Assembly (NCBI RefSeq): GCF_008369295.1
Contig: NZ_VOBG01000001.1
Coordinates: 248,001 to 312,000, forward strand
Direction: 5' to 3'
DNA: 64,000 bases
From: Pseudomonas sp. ANT_H4
Lineage (GTDB): Bacteria; Pseudomonadota; Gammaproteobacteria; Pseudomonadales; Pseudomonadaceae
Shown here: one piece after another, positions 37,501 to 46,601 of the stretch
Layout: each line of letters starts with the position of its first letter
Numbering within the stretch: the stretch's first letter is position 1
The notes under the pieces: model-generated
Databases searched by the model: none
Seen by the model: only the letters and a program-made list of their open reading frames with translations
What the model was told of the DNA's origin: nothing
Position numbers and translations under genes: made by a program

Positions 37501-38799
37501 TTACAGCGTTTTTTCAAAGATCTTCGAATTACGCTGGAAGTTGTACAGCGAAGCCCGCGCCGACGGCAGACGATCTACGCTGCTGGGCACAAAGCCCCGC
37601 TCACGGAACCAGTGGGCGGTGCGGGTCGTCAGCACGAATAGCGTCTTCAACCCCTGGGCCCGGGCGCGGGTCTCGATGCGTTCCAGCAGTTCATCACCCC
37701 GACCACCATGACGGTACTCCGGGTTGACCGCCAGGCACGCCAGCTCGCCAGCATCCGACTCGGCGATTTGATACAGCGCCGCACAAGCGATGATCATGCC
37801 TTCACGCTCGACCACGCTGAACTGCTCGATCTCCCGCTCCAGCACTTCGCGCGAGCGACGCACCAGAATCCCCTGCTCTTCCAGCGGGCTGATCAGGTCC
37901 AGCAAGCCGCCGACGTCTTCAATCGCCGCCTCGCGCACCAGTTCGAACTGCTCCTGGGCCACCAGCGTACCGCCGCCGTCACGGGTAAACAGTTCGGTGA
38001 GCAAGGCGCCGTCTTCGACGTAGCTGACGATATGGCTGCGCCCAACTCCGCCACTACACGCCTGGGCGGCGGCATCCAGCAATTCGCCCTGGTAGTCGCT
38101 GCCCAGGCGCTGCAAGTGCGCGGGCACTTGTTGCGGCCGCAGCTCACGCACCAGGCAACCGTTTTCATCGATCAAGCCCAAATCGGCGCCAAACAGCAGC
38201 AATTTGTCAGCACCCAGGTCGATGGCCGCACGGGTGGCGACGTCTTCGCAGGCCAGGTTGAAAATTTCCCCGGTAGGCGAGTAACCCAACGGCGACAACA
38301 ACACGATGGAACGCTCGTCCAGCAGGCGGTTGATGCCCTTGCGGTCGACCCGGCGCACTTCGCCGGTGTGCTGGTAATCGATGCCATTCAGCACGCCGAT
38401 GGGACGCGCTGTCACCAGGTTGCCACTGGCCACCCGCAGGCGCGAGCCCTGCATCGGCGAAGAGGCCATGTCCATGGACAGGCGTGCTTCGATGGCGATG
38501 CGCAAATGGCCAACCGCGTCGATCACACACTCCAGGGTCGTAGCATCGGTGATGCGCAAGCCTTCGTGGTAATGCGGGGTCAAGCCACGAGCGATGAGGC
38601 GGGTTTCGATTTGCGGGCGCGAACCGTGGACCAGCACCAGTCGCACGCCAAGGCTGTGGAGCAGCACCAGGTCATGAACAATGTTGCCGAAGTTCGGATG
38701 GTCCACACCATCGCCCGGCAGCATGACCACAAAAGTGCAGTCGCGGTGGGCGTTGATGTAGGGCGAAGCATGACGAAGCCAATTGACGTATTCGGGCAT
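37501..38799 (-). CDS. argA: Amino-acid N-acetyltransferase (N-acetylglutamate synthase)
   Basis: Makes N-acetylglutamate from glutamate and acetyl-CoA, the first committed step of arginine synthesis, and is usually arginine-inhibited. It has 432 residues: an amino-acid-kinase-like domain (about 1-290, with VVMLPGDGVDHPNFGNIVHDL and LVLVHGSRPQIE) and a C-terminal GNAT acetyltransferase domain (CLAVNPEYRHGGRGDELLERI). The start at 38799 (MPEYVNWLRHASPYI) matches the Pseudomonas length; an upstream ATG would add 18 residues without support. It is downstream of argE on the same strand. Confidence 0.96.
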   Translation of the reverse strand: MPEYVNWLRHASPYINAHRDCTFVVMLPGDGVDHPNFGNIVHDLVLLHSLGVRLVLVHGSRPQIETRLIARGLTPHYHEGLRITDATTLECVIDAVGHLRIAIEARLSMDMASSPMQGSRLRVASGNLVTARPIGVLNGIDYQHTGEVRRVDRKGINRLLDERSIVLLSPLGYSPTGEIFNLACEDVATRAAIDLGADKLLLFGADLGLIDENGCLVRELRPQQVPAHLQRLGSDYQGELLDAAAQACSGGVGRSHIVSYVEDGALLTELFTRDGGGTLVAQEQFELVREAAIEDVGGLLDLISPLEEQGILVRRSREVLEREIEQFSVVEREGMIIACAALYQIAESDAGELACLAVNPEYRHGGRGDELLERIETRARAQGLKTLFVLTTRTAHWFRERGFVPSSVDRLPSARASLYNFQRNSKIFEKTL

Positions 38800-38934
38800 A
38801 AAACCTGGGCCTGTAATAAAAAGCAGCCGAAAAAGGATGAATCGTGAAAACACACAGCGGGCTGTTGCTTATCGTCGGAACAGGCTTGGCGACACGCTCA
38901 CTCTCCTTTATGTACGGGATGGTCAGTGGTTAAT

Positions 38935-40083
38935 TTATGCAGGCTTCAGGCAGTAATGTTCAATCAGTTCCCGCAATAGACGCACTGTAGGCGTCAAGCG
39001 TGACATTTCGAGGTACTCGCCCGGCTGGTGGGCGCAGGCGATGTCGCCAGGGCCAAGCACAATGGTTTCACAACCAAGGCGCTGAAGATAAGGCGCTTCG
39101 GTGCCGAACGCTACTGCTTCGGCACGATGGCCGGTCAGTCGCTGCGCAACGCGCACCAATTCAGTGTCTTCTGCCTGCTCGAACGGCGGCACTTCGGGGA
39201 ACAGCGGCGCATAGTCGATCTTCACCTGATGGCGCTCGGCCAAGGGTTCCAGTTTCTGTCGGATGGCGGCGCGCAAGACTTGCGGGTCCATGCCCGGCAA
39301 GGGCCGCAGATCAAACTCCAGGGAGCACTGGCCGCAGATGCGGTTGGGGTTGTCGCCGCCATGAATGCAGCCAAAGTTCATAGTCGGTTGCGGCACACTG
39401 AACTGCGGGTTGCGGTATTCACGCTGCCAGGCCAGGCGCAGGCCACGCAGTTCGCCGATGGCATCGTGCATGGCTTCCAGGGCGCTGTGGCCCAGGCTTG
39501 GGTCCGACGAATGGCCGCTGCGTCCGAGAATATCAATGCGCTCCATCATCACACCCTTGTGCAGGCGGATTGGCTTGAGGCCCGTCGGCTCGCCAATCAC
39601 CGCTGCGCGGCCCAGCGGGCGCCCCGCCTCAGCCAACGCACGGGCGCCGGCCATGGAGCTTTCTTCATCACAGGTGGCGAGGATCAGCAGCGGTTGCTTG
39701 AACGGTTGATCCAACAGCGGTTGCACGGCTTCGATCACCAGGGCGAAAAAACCCTTCATGTCGCAGCTGCCCAAGCCTACCCAGCGACCGTCCACTTCCG
39801 TCAGCTTGAGTGGATCGGTCTGCCACAGCGCGCCGTCGTAAGGCACCGTATCGCTGTGCCCCGCCAGTACCAGGCCACCAGGTCCGGTACCGAAGCTGGC
39901 CAGCAGGTTAAATTTACCGGGGCTGACCTGCTGGATGTCGCAGGCAAAACCCAGGTCGCCGAGCCAGGTTGCCAGCAAGTCGATCACCGGCCGGTTGGTT
40001 TGATCGAGAGACGCCTGGGTACAACTGACCGAAGGTGCGGCAATCAGCGCGGCAAATTGATCTTTCATGGGTGGTAAAGGCAT
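38935..40083 (-). CDS. argE: Acetylornithine deacetylase ArgE
   Basis: M20-family zinc hydrolase that removes the acetyl group from N-acetylornithine (or related N-acetyl amino acids). It has 382 residues. Metal and catalytic motifs are LAGHSDTVPYDG (H and D ligands), GSCDMKGFFAL, LATCDEESSMAGA and FGTEAPYL. The dimerisation domain sits in the middle. The start at 40083 has GAGAGA upstream. In Pseudomonas the main route uses ArgJ to recycle the acetyl group, so this may be an accessory enzyme. It is 135 bp upstream of argA. Confidence 0.92.
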   Translation of the reverse strand: MPLPPMKDQFAALIAAPSVSCTQASLDQTNRPVIDLLATWLGDLGFACDIQQVSPGKFNLLASFGTGPGGLVLAGHSDTVPYDGALWQTDPLKLTEVDGRWVGLGSCDMKGFFALVIEAVQPLLDQPFKQPLLILATCDEESSMAGARALAEAGRPLGRAAVIGEPTGLKPIRLHKGVMMERIDILGRSGHSSDPSLGHSALEAMHDAIGELRGLRLAWQREYRNPQFSVPQPTMNFGCIHGGDNPNRICGQCSLEFDLRPLPGMDPQVLRAAIRQKLEPLAERHQVKIDYAPLFPEVPPFEQAEDTELVRVAQRLTGHRAEAVAFGTEAPYLQRLGCETIVLGPGDIACAHQPGEYLEMSRLTPTVRLLRELIEHYCLKPA

Positions 40084-40242
40084 GCGCTGTCTCTCAACTT
40101 CCACAGATGAAACCCATCATAGAGCCATCTGCGCCGAGGAATAAACCGTTGCGGCACGTTGCCGGGCTCAGTCCTGTACACTGCACGACTTTGGCAGCCA
40201 CACATTTCCCCGGCTGCGCTCCCGATCCTGGATTTTCCGGCC

Positions 40243-41610
40243 ATGCAGAAAGAAACCGAAATCAAGCTCCGCGTCAGCCGCGAAACCCTCGCCGCGCTGC
40301 GTGAGCACCCGTTACTGAAAAAGCGCAACAAAAGTGGCTGGGAACGCCGTGAGCTGATGAACCAGTACTTCGACACGCCTGAGCGTGACCTGGCCCAGGC
40401 CAAGGTGGCCCTGCGCCTGCGCAAGGATGGCGACGAAGTGATCCAGACCCTCAAGACCCGTGGCCAGAGCGTCGCCGGCTTGTCGGAACGTAACGAATAC
40501 GACTGGAAACTGGCCAAAGCCAAGCTCGACGTGAAAAAGCTCGACGGCGAATGCTGGCCCGAGCAACTGGCCGATCTGGACAAGAAGACCCTCAAGCCGA
40601 TCTTCACCACCGATTTTGTCCGCGAACGCGCCGAAATTGCCTGGGGCCGTGGCAAGGCTAAGGTGGTGATCGAAGCCGCCCTGGACCTGGGCCACGTGAT
40701 TGCCGGCAAACAGAAAGAAGAAATCTGCGAACTGGAACTGGAACTGCGCGAAGGCGAACCCGCCGCGCTGCTGGAACTGGCTGCGGAATTGGCGGCGACC
40801 CTGGCGCTGATGCCCTGCGACATCAGCAAGGCCGAGCGTGGTTATCGCCTGTTCGACGCCAACAGCTATTCCCTGAGCCTGCCAGCGCCGGTGCTGCACG
40901 CCGAAACGCCGCTGGACGACGCTTTCGCCGCCGTGATGTGGCATTTGCTGGGCAGCAGCCAGCGCCTGGCCGAGCAGTACCGTTTCAACGGTCACTGGCG
41001 CCTGTTGCAAGACTGGGTGGAAAACCTCGGCGAACTGCGCGCCTTGATTGGCAGCCTCGGCCAAGCCGCGCCACGCCAATCCACCAGTGAACTGCGCAGT
41101 GCGCTGGACGCCTTGCTGGAAGACTGGCGCCCGTTGGTTCAGGCCGGCGACGAAGATGAAGACGTGCGCAAAGCTGCGCCGGAACAGTTCGCCGATGAAT
41201 TGGAAGACGTGCGCTGGGGCCTGTTCTCACTGAACACTTCCCGCTGGCTGCTGGCCCGTACCTGGGCTGCTGATCGCAACGTACGCGGCAACCGTCAGGG
41301 CGCTGCACAAGTCGCCAACTGGCTACCGCGCCTACTGGCCGACGAAGCCGTCGCCCTGCAACTGCAGCGCTATCAGCAACAGCCGGAAGACTTGGCCGAG
41401 CAACTGCCACGCATCGAACGCATCCTGGCCTGGTTGCACCATGCGCGTCAGGTACTGGAAATTCCGGAGATGGATCGCTTGTACGGTGAGCTAAATAAGT
41501 TGGCGCACCTGGCCAATCAGCCGATCACCGATGAATCGTTGGATGCGCGGATGCACCAGGCGATTGCGGTGTATCAGAATCGGGCGTGGAAGACTTTACT
41601 GCGCCTGTAA
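40243..41610 (+). CDS. CYTH-CHAD inorganic triphosphatase (YgiF-like)
   Basis: A 455-residue two-domain protein. The N-terminal CYTH tunnel (about 1-205) has the signature ETEIKL and the EIKLRVSRETL start, with basic clusters LRLRKDGDEVIQTLKTRG. The CHAD domain (about 215-455) is helical and rich in conserved His/Arg residues, with QYRFNGHWRLLQDWVENLGE. E. coli YgiF hydrolyses inorganic triphosphate; CHAD domains bind polyphosphate. The start at 40243 is chosen because MQKETEIKL begins the domain. It is divergent from argE and closed by a REP. Confidence 0.9.
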   Translation: MQKETEIKLRVSRETLAALREHPLLKKRNKSGWERRELMNQYFDTPERDLAQAKVALRLRKDGDEVIQTLKTRGQSVAGLSERNEYDWKLAKAKLDVKKLDGECWPEQLADLDKKTLKPIFTTDFVRERAEIAWGRGKAKVVIEAALDLGHVIAGKQKEEICELELELREGEPAALLELAAELAATLALMPCDISKAERGYRLFDANSYSLSLPAPVLHAETPLDDAFAAVMWHLLGSSQRLAEQYRFNGHWRLLQDWVENLGELRALIGSLGQAAPRQSTSELRSALDALLEDWRPLVQAGDEDEDVRKAAPEQFADELEDVRWGLFSLNTSRWLLARTWAADRNVRGNRQGAAQVANWLPRLLADEAVALQLQRYQQQPEDLAEQLPRIERILAWLHHARQVLEIPEMDRLYGELNKLAHLANQPITDESLDARMHQAIAVYQNRAWKTLLRL

Positions 41611-41617
41611 AAAACCT

Positions 41618-41646
41618 GTGGCGAGCGGGCTTGCCCCGCTCGCCAC
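41618..41646. repeat. REP hairpin, family A
   Basis: GTGGCGAGCGGG and CCGCTCGCCAC around a short loop, located between the CYTH-CHAD gene and the convergent Lrp gene. Confidence 0.85.
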
Positions 41647-41655
41647 AAGGGCCGC

Positions 41656-42126
41656 CTAGCGCAACACCGGTAAGCTCGTCGTTGATTTGATCTCCGACAA
41701 GGCCACAATCGAATTGACCTCCTGAATCCCCGGCACCATCGACAGTTTTTCGAAGAAAAACCGCTCATACGCCTCGATGTCTGACGTGACGATCCGCAGC
41801 AAAAAATCCACCGCCCCCATCAACACATAACACTCCAGAACTTCCGGAAAACCGCGAATCGCCTCGGTGAATTCGGTGAAGTTGGAGCGCCCGTGAGCAT
41901 TGAGTTTGACCTCGGCGAAAATTTGCGTGTTCAGGCCGATTTTCTTGCGGTCGAGCAAGGTCACCTGTCCACGGATCACCCCTTCCTCCTTGAGCCGCTG
42001 AATCCGCCGCCAGCACGGCGACTGCGAGAGGCCGACCTGTTCGGCAATCTGCGCGCTGGAAAGCGAAGCGTCTTCCTGTAGCAGCGCCAGAATCCGGCGG
42101 TCGTATATATCCAACTCACTGTGCAT
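41656..42126 (-). CDS. Lrp/AsnC-family transcriptional regulator
   Basis: A 156-residue feast/famine regulator. The N-terminal HTH is LDIYDRRILALLQEDASLSS then IAEQVGLSQSPCWRRIQRLK. The C-terminal RAM/ACT domain (about 65-150) has VLECYVLMGAVDFLLRIVTS, the effector-binding loop. The start at 42126 (MHSELDIYD) has AAAGGT upstream. It is divergent from a small ACT-like gene at 42254, so that gene is the likely target. The amino acid sensed is not readable. Confidence 0.92.
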   Translation of the reverse strand: MHSELDIYDRRILALLQEDASLSSAQIAEQVGLSQSPCWRRIQRLKEEGVIRGQVTLLDRKKIGLNTQIFAEVKLNAHGRSNFTEFTEAIRGFPEVLECYVLMGAVDFLLRIVTSDIEAYERFFFEKLSMVPGIQEVNSIVALSEIKSTTSLPVLR

Positions 42127-42253
42127 AAAAATACCTTTAAGCGTCATATCTACGAATTGATTTATTCATTTATAGGCCAATACGTCCAAACATAGATAAG
42201 AAATACCCGCTGCAGCATGTAAAAATTTCTCCAGTCGAATCCGGAGAATTGCC

Positions 42254-42592
42254 ATGCACTCAGTCGAAGCTACTCGCCCAGCCACCCGCGTCGATGCCTG
42301 GGCAGTCAACAACAGCCATTGCCGGGCCCACTATCAAATCCTCGCCGAGGCGGAACCCGACGTGTTGTGCCGGGTGCTCAACTACTTCGCCCTGCAGTTT
42401 TTGGTGCCGCAGCAGGTGAGTGTGATGCGCGACGATGACCTGTTGACCATCGACGTGGTCATGGACGGTTTGAGCTGGCATCGGGCCCAGGTGATCGGTG
42501 AAAAACTTCGTAACCTGATCAGCGTCTGTTCGCTGGAGCTGCAACCGCTTGAATCCACGCGGCTACAAGCGGTACAGGCGGTGGCTCAGTAA
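42254..42592 (+). CDS. Small ACT-like protein of unknown function
   Basis: A 112-residue soluble protein with no signal peptide. The pattern HYQILAEAEPDVLCRVLNYFALQFLVPQQVSVMRDDDLLTID then LSWHRAQVIGEKLRNLISV is a beta-alpha-beta-beta-alpha-beta order like an ACT domain. It resembles the regulatory subunit of acetolactate synthase, especially the short IlvM type. GGAG lies nine bases before the ATG. It is divergent from the Lrp regulator (128 bp shared gap) and is followed by a GspE-like gene. The ACT assignment is from pattern only. Confidence 0.7.
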   Translation: MHSVEATRPATRVDAWAVNNSHCRAHYQILAEAEPDVLCRVLNYFALQFLVPQQVSVMRDDDLLTIDVVMDGLSWHRAQVIGEKLRNLISVCSLELQPLESTRLQAVQAVAQ

Positions 42593-42676
42593 AAGCCTGC
42601 AATACCCTGCTGGACGACAAGGCCCAAGGCGCAACTAGCCTTGTTGCACCTCTCGATATCGTCCAGGAAATTCACC

Positions 42677-44437
42677 ATGCCCGTTGCGCCAACCCCTCAG
42701 GATCGCAGGCTGACGCTTGATGAGCTGCTACCCGCGTTGATCACACAAGGACTGATCAGCGAAGACATGGCCAAGCGGTTGTCGAACGAGACGGACAACG
42801 GACTGCATCCCCTGGAGTTTCTCGCCAGCCGGCAGCTCGCCGATCCCGCCCACCCCGGCCAGTCGCTGTCCCTGGAAACCCTGACGCAATGGCTCGCCTG
42901 TCACGTTGGCCAACCCTACCTGCGCATCGACCCGTTGAAGATCGACGTGGCGACGGTGGTGCCACTGATGTCCTACGCCTTTGCCCAACGGCATAAAATC
43001 CTCGCCATCGCCCTCGACTCCCAAAGCGTGACGGTCGCCAGCGCCGAGCCTTATCTGTGCAGTTGGGAATTAGGCCTGGCCCATGTACTGAAACGCTCGA
43101 TCAAACGCGTGCTGGCCAATCCCCAGACCATCCAGCGCTGTAGCGTGGAGTTTTTCAGGCTGGCCAAGTCAGTCAGCGGAGCTGATCAAAAAACACTCAG
43201 CGCGTTCAATCCCGAACAGTTGCTCAACCTCGGCGCCAGTGACCAGGAGCCCGACGCCAACGATGCGCACATCGTCAACATCGTCGATTGGCTGCTGCAA
43301 TACGCCTTTGATCAGCGCGCCAGCGATATTCATGTCGAACCCTGTCGCGATCAGGGCCGCGTGCGCTTTCGCATCGACGGGCTGCTGCACGATGTCTATC
43401 AATTCCCGCCCCAGGTGACGACGGCCGTGGTCAGCCGCCTGAAAAGCCTCGGGCGGATGAACGTGGCGCAAAAGCGCAAACCCCAGGACGGCCGCGTGAA
43501 GACCAAAAGTCCGACCGGAATAGAAATGGAACTGCGCCTCTCGACCTTGCCCACAGCCTTTGGCGAAAAGCTGGTCATGCGGATTTTCGATCCCCAGGTG
43601 CTGCTCAAGGACTTCCACCAACTAGGGCTCTCAAGTAACGACCTGCAACGCTGGAAAAGTATGACCGGCCAGGCCAATGGCATCATTCTGGTTACCGGTC
43701 CCACCGGCTCGGGCAAGACCAGTACGCTGTACACCACCCTCAAACAGCTGGCGACCCGCGAGGTCAACCTGTGCACCGTGGAGGACCCGATCGAGATGGT
43801 AGAGCCGGCCTTCAACCAGATGCAGGTCCAGCACAACATCGACCTGACCTTCGCCAGTGGCATACGCGCACTGATGCGCCAGGACCCAGACATCATCATG
43901 ATCGGTGAAATCCGCGACCTGGAAACCGCCGAAATGGCGATCCAGGCCGCGCTGACCGGGCACCTGGTGCTGTCGACGCTGCACACCAACGACGCGCCGA
44001 GCGCCATCAGTCGCCTGCTGGAACTGGGGATTGCTCACTATTTGATCAAGGCAACTTTGCTGGGGGTCATGGCTCAACGTCTGGTGCGCCTGCTGTGCCC
44101 GCACTGCAAACAGGCCATGGCCCTGGCGCAAGAGGATTGGCAAAGCCTGACCCAGCCTTGGCCGGTCCCTCGCCCAGAGCAGGTTTATCAGGCCGTCGGC
44201 TGCCCGGAATGCCGGCAAAGCGGTTATCGCGGGCGGGCCGGCGTTTACGAAATCATGCGGATGAGCGATGACGTCAAGGCACTGATCAGCCCGGACACCG
44301 ATGTGCAGGCCCTGCGGCGCGAGGCGCTCAAGGAAGGCATGCACAGCCTGCGGTTATCGGGCGCGCTCAAGGTGGCCGAAGGGCTCACAACCCTTGAGGA
44401 AGTGTTGCGGGTAACGCCTCAAAACGAAGTGCGATAA
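42677..44437 (+). CDS. Orphan GspE/PulE-type secretion or pilus ATPase
   Basis: A 586-residue type II/IV secretion traffic ATPase. It has an N-terminal GspE domain (about 15-170), then a C-terminal ATPase: Walker A GPTGSGKTS (about 341-349), Asp box and Walker B RQDPDIIMIGEIRD (about 399-412) and TGHLVLSTLHTNDAP. A tetracysteine zinc loop follows: CPHC (about 474) and CPEC (about 510). All key residues look intact. No pilin, GspF, PilC or peptidase gene is nearby, so partners must be elsewhere or it acts alone. The start at 42677 (MPVAPTPQDRR) has AGGA upstream. Confidence 0.9.
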   Translation: MPVAPTPQDRRLTLDELLPALITQGLISEDMAKRLSNETDNGLHPLEFLASRQLADPAHPGQSLSLETLTQWLACHVGQPYLRIDPLKIDVATVVPLMSYAFAQRHKILAIALDSQSVTVASAEPYLCSWELGLAHVLKRSIKRVLANPQTIQRCSVEFFRLAKSVSGADQKTLSAFNPEQLLNLGASDQEPDANDAHIVNIVDWLLQYAFDQRASDIHVEPCRDQGRVRFRIDGLLHDVYQFPPQVTTAVVSRLKSLGRMNVAQKRKPQDGRVKTKSPTGIEMELRLSTLPTAFGEKLVMRIFDPQVLLKDFHQLGLSSNDLQRWKSMTGQANGIILVTGPTGSGKTSTLYTTLKQLATREVNLCTVEDPIEMVEPAFNQMQVQHNIDLTFASGIRALMRQDPDIIMIGEIRDLETAEMAIQAALTGHLVLSTLHTNDAPSAISRLLELGIAHYLIKATLLGVMAQRLVRLLCPHCKQAMALAQEDWQSLTQPWPVPRPEQVYQAVGCPECRQSGYRGRAGVYEIMRMSDDVKALISPDTDVQALRREALKEGMHSLRLSGALKVAEGLTTLEEVLRVTPQNEVR

Positions 44438-44682
44438 AGATTGCGTCGCCAAAGCTGCCAGCAACATCAGCACACTTATTTAACAAAATGACCGACGGGG
44501 CGGGGCCAAAGATCATGAAAGCACGCCGTAGAGGGGGCAGGGTTTGCCCTTAAGGTCCGCCACGTCACCACGAGTGGCGCAATCCCTTAATTGTTCACCG
44601 AGTAAACCGTTCTTATCTCTGACAAGCCCGTTACAATCAGCCAAACCTCGCTTTACCGCCACCATCCAGACAGGGAATAGTT

Positions 44683-45603
44683 ATGCAGATCGGTACCGTA
44701 TTGCTTCTTTTTGTAGGCTTAGCTATCGCCATCCTCTTCATGGGTTTCAAGGTCGTGCCACAGGGCTATCAGTGGACGGTCGAACGCTTCGGGCGCTACA
44801 CCAACACGCTCACACCCGGCCTGAACATCATCATTCCGGTCATGGACCGCATCGGTCGCAAGATCAACGTGATGGAAAGCGTGCTGGATATTCCGCCCCA
44901 GGAAGTCATCACCGCCGACAACGCCACGGTACAGATCGATGCCGTGTGCTTCTTCCAGGTGGTCAACACCGCCCAGGCGGCCTACGAGGTGAACAACCTC
45001 GAACACGCCATACGCAACCTGCTGCAAACCAATATCCGTACCGTGCTCGGATCCATGGAACTGGACGCGATGCTCAGCCAGCGTGACGGTATCAACGAAA
45101 AACTGTTGCGCACCGTCGACGAAGCGACCGCGCCGTGGGGCATCAAGATCACCCGGATCGAAATCAAGGACATCAGCCCGCCTGCCGACCTGATGGCCGC
45201 CATGTCCGGCCAGATGAAGGCCGAGCGGATCAAGCGTGCCCAGATCCTTGAAGCCGAAGGCCTGCGGGCGGCGGCGATCTTGACGGCTGAAGGCAAGAAG
45301 CAGGCACAGATTCTTGAAGCCGAGGGTGGTCGCCAGGCCGCATTCCTGGAATCCGAAGCTCGTGAGCGTCAGGCCGAGGCAGAAGCCCGCGCCACCAAAG
45401 TGGTATCGGAGGCAATTGCCACCGGTAACGTGCAAGCCATCAATTATTTTGTTGCGCAGAAGTACATCGACGCCCTCGGCAAGCTGGCCTCGGCCAACAA
45501 CAGTAAAGTGATCCTGATGCCTCTGGAAGCCAGCCAGGTGATCGGTGCGGTGGGCGGCATCGGCGAGATCGTCAAAGCCACCTTCGACAACAAGAAAGCC
45601 TGA
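44683..45603 (+). CDS. SPFH-domain membrane protein (QmcA/stomatin-like)
   Basis: A 306-residue slipin/paraslipin. It has an N-terminal membrane helix ([19 protein letters not shown]), then an SPFH domain (about 25-215) with [20 protein letters not shown] and [21 protein letters not shown] long charged coiled coil follows (about 190-260; repeats such as AQILEAEG and GKKQAQ). Members form large rings or cages that organise membrane patches and control proteases such as FtsH. It is followed 10 bp later by an NfeD gene, the classic SPFH-NfeD pair. No specific biological role is known in Pseudomonas. Confidence 0.93.
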   Translation: MQIGTVLLLFVGLAIAILFMGFKVVPQGYQWTVERFGRYTNTLTPGLNIIIPVMDRIGRKINVMESVLDIPPQEVITADNATVQIDAVCFFQVVNTAQAAYEVNNLEHAIRNLLQTNIRTVLGSMELDAMLSQRDGINEKLLRTVDEATAPWGIKITRIEIKDISPPADLMAAMSGQMKAERIKRAQILEAEGLRAAAILTAEGKKQAQILEAEGGRQAAFLESEARERQAEAEARATKVVSEAIATGNVQAINYFVAQKYIDALGKLASANNSKVILMPLEASQVIGAVGGIGEIVKATFDNKKA

Positions 45604-45613
45604 GGCACACGCC

Positions 45614-46060
45614 ATGTGGGAATTCTTGCAGAACCTGTCTTTTTGGGACTGGCTGGCACTGGGCACCGTGCTGTTGATCCTTGAAGTGTTCGGTGCCGGT
45701 GGCTATCTGTTGTGGATGGGTATCGCGGCGGCGGCCGTCGGCGTGCTCAAGTTCCTGATCCCAGGGCTTGGGCTGGAACTGCAACTGCTGCTGTTCGCCG
45801 TGCTGTCCATATTGACGGCGGTGTATTGGTGGAAACGCCAACGCAGCAGCGCCAAGGTCAGTGACCAACCGGGGCTGAACATGCGTGGTTCGGAGCTGAT
45901 CGGTCGCACCTTTGTGGTGCATCAAGCGATTGTCGATGGCCGGGGCAAGATCAAAGTCGGCGATGGCGTGTGGATGGCCACCGGTGAAGATGCGCCGGTG
46001 GGGGCTCAAGTCCGAGTGATTGGCCAGGATGGCGTGGTTCTGCGGGTTGAAACTGTTTAG
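45614..46060 (+). CDS. NfeD-family membrane protein
   Basis: A 148-residue short-form NfeD (no serine-protease domain). Two to three hydrophobic helices (WDWLALGTVLLILEVFGAG, then a GIAAAAVGVLKF segment) lead to a C-terminal OB-fold (about 85-148, GLNMRGSELIGRTFVVHQAI). NfeD proteins partner SPFH proteins in membrane quality control. The chosen ATG at 45614 lies 10 bp after the SPFH gene, so they form one operon. An upstream start would overlap the SPFH gene and has no support. Confidence 0.92.
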   Translation: MWEFLQNLSFWDWLALGTVLLILEVFGAGGYLLWMGIAAAAVGVLKFLIPGLGLELQLLLFAVLSILTAVYWWKRQRSSAKVSDQPGLNMRGSELIGRTFVVHQAIVDGRGKIKVGDGVWMATGEDAPVGAQVRVIGQDGVVLRVETV

Positions 46061-46129
46061 TCAGCCAGGGAACTAGGCTGGGCTATCTATAATCCAACGA
46101 TTTAGATAACCCAGTTGGAGTCACCCATC

Positions 46130-46447
46130 ATGCGTCTCAAATATGCTGTCGCAACCCTCGCCGTGCTATCCCTTCCTGTCGGTTCAGCCATGGCCGACAG
46201 CTTCTGGCGTAATGTCATCTCGTCGGGCGCCACAACCGGCTCGACGTACCTGACCTTCAAGGACCACAAACTCGTGGTCGCAGCCCAGGACGACGCCGGC
46301 AGTTTCGTCGCCAGTGACGGCGGCATCCGTGGCCCGTACCTGGAAGCCGCAATGCAGAAGGTCCGCGCTGACAACCCTGGCCTGAAAGCCACAGACATGG
46401 AGCTGGCCAACGCCATCCTGGCGAAAAACGCCATCGCTTCCGAGTAA
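46130..46447 (+). CDS. DUF2388 family exported protein
   Basis: A 105-residue exported protein. Signal peptide MRLKYAVATLAVLSLPVGSA is cleaved near MADS. The mature part matches DUF2388: SFWRNVISSGATTGSTYLTF, AAQDDAGSFVASDGGIRG and LEAAMQKVRADNPGLKATDM. Such genes are common in Pseudomonas, often in several copies, and have no known activity. A GGAG lies ten bases before the ATG; a TTG at 46115 is in frame but less likely. It ends with a strong terminator, so it is a single-gene unit. Confidence 0.88.
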   Translation: MRLKYAVATLAVLSLPVGSAMADSFWRNVISSGATTGSTYLTFKDHKLVVAAQDDAGSFVASDGGIRGPYLEAAMQKVRADNPGLKATDMELANAILAKNAIASE

Positions 46448-46461
46448 AACCGCCTCATGAG

Positions 46462-46489
46462 AAAGCCGCTTTTGAAGCGGCTTTTTTTT
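46462..46489 (+). terminator. Intrinsic terminator after the DUF2388 gene
   Basis: AAAGCCGCT and AGCGGCTTT form a 9-bp stem around TTTGA, followed by a run of Ts. Confidence 0.93.
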
Positions 46490-46601
46490 GCCTGGAGGGT
46501 GACAATTCGTTCACAGATGACAGGCTATATTCAGTCTCTGCATGTAACCATGTTGATATGTTCTTACCCATTGCCTCTCTTAAACGGATACCTGCCACGT
46601 C

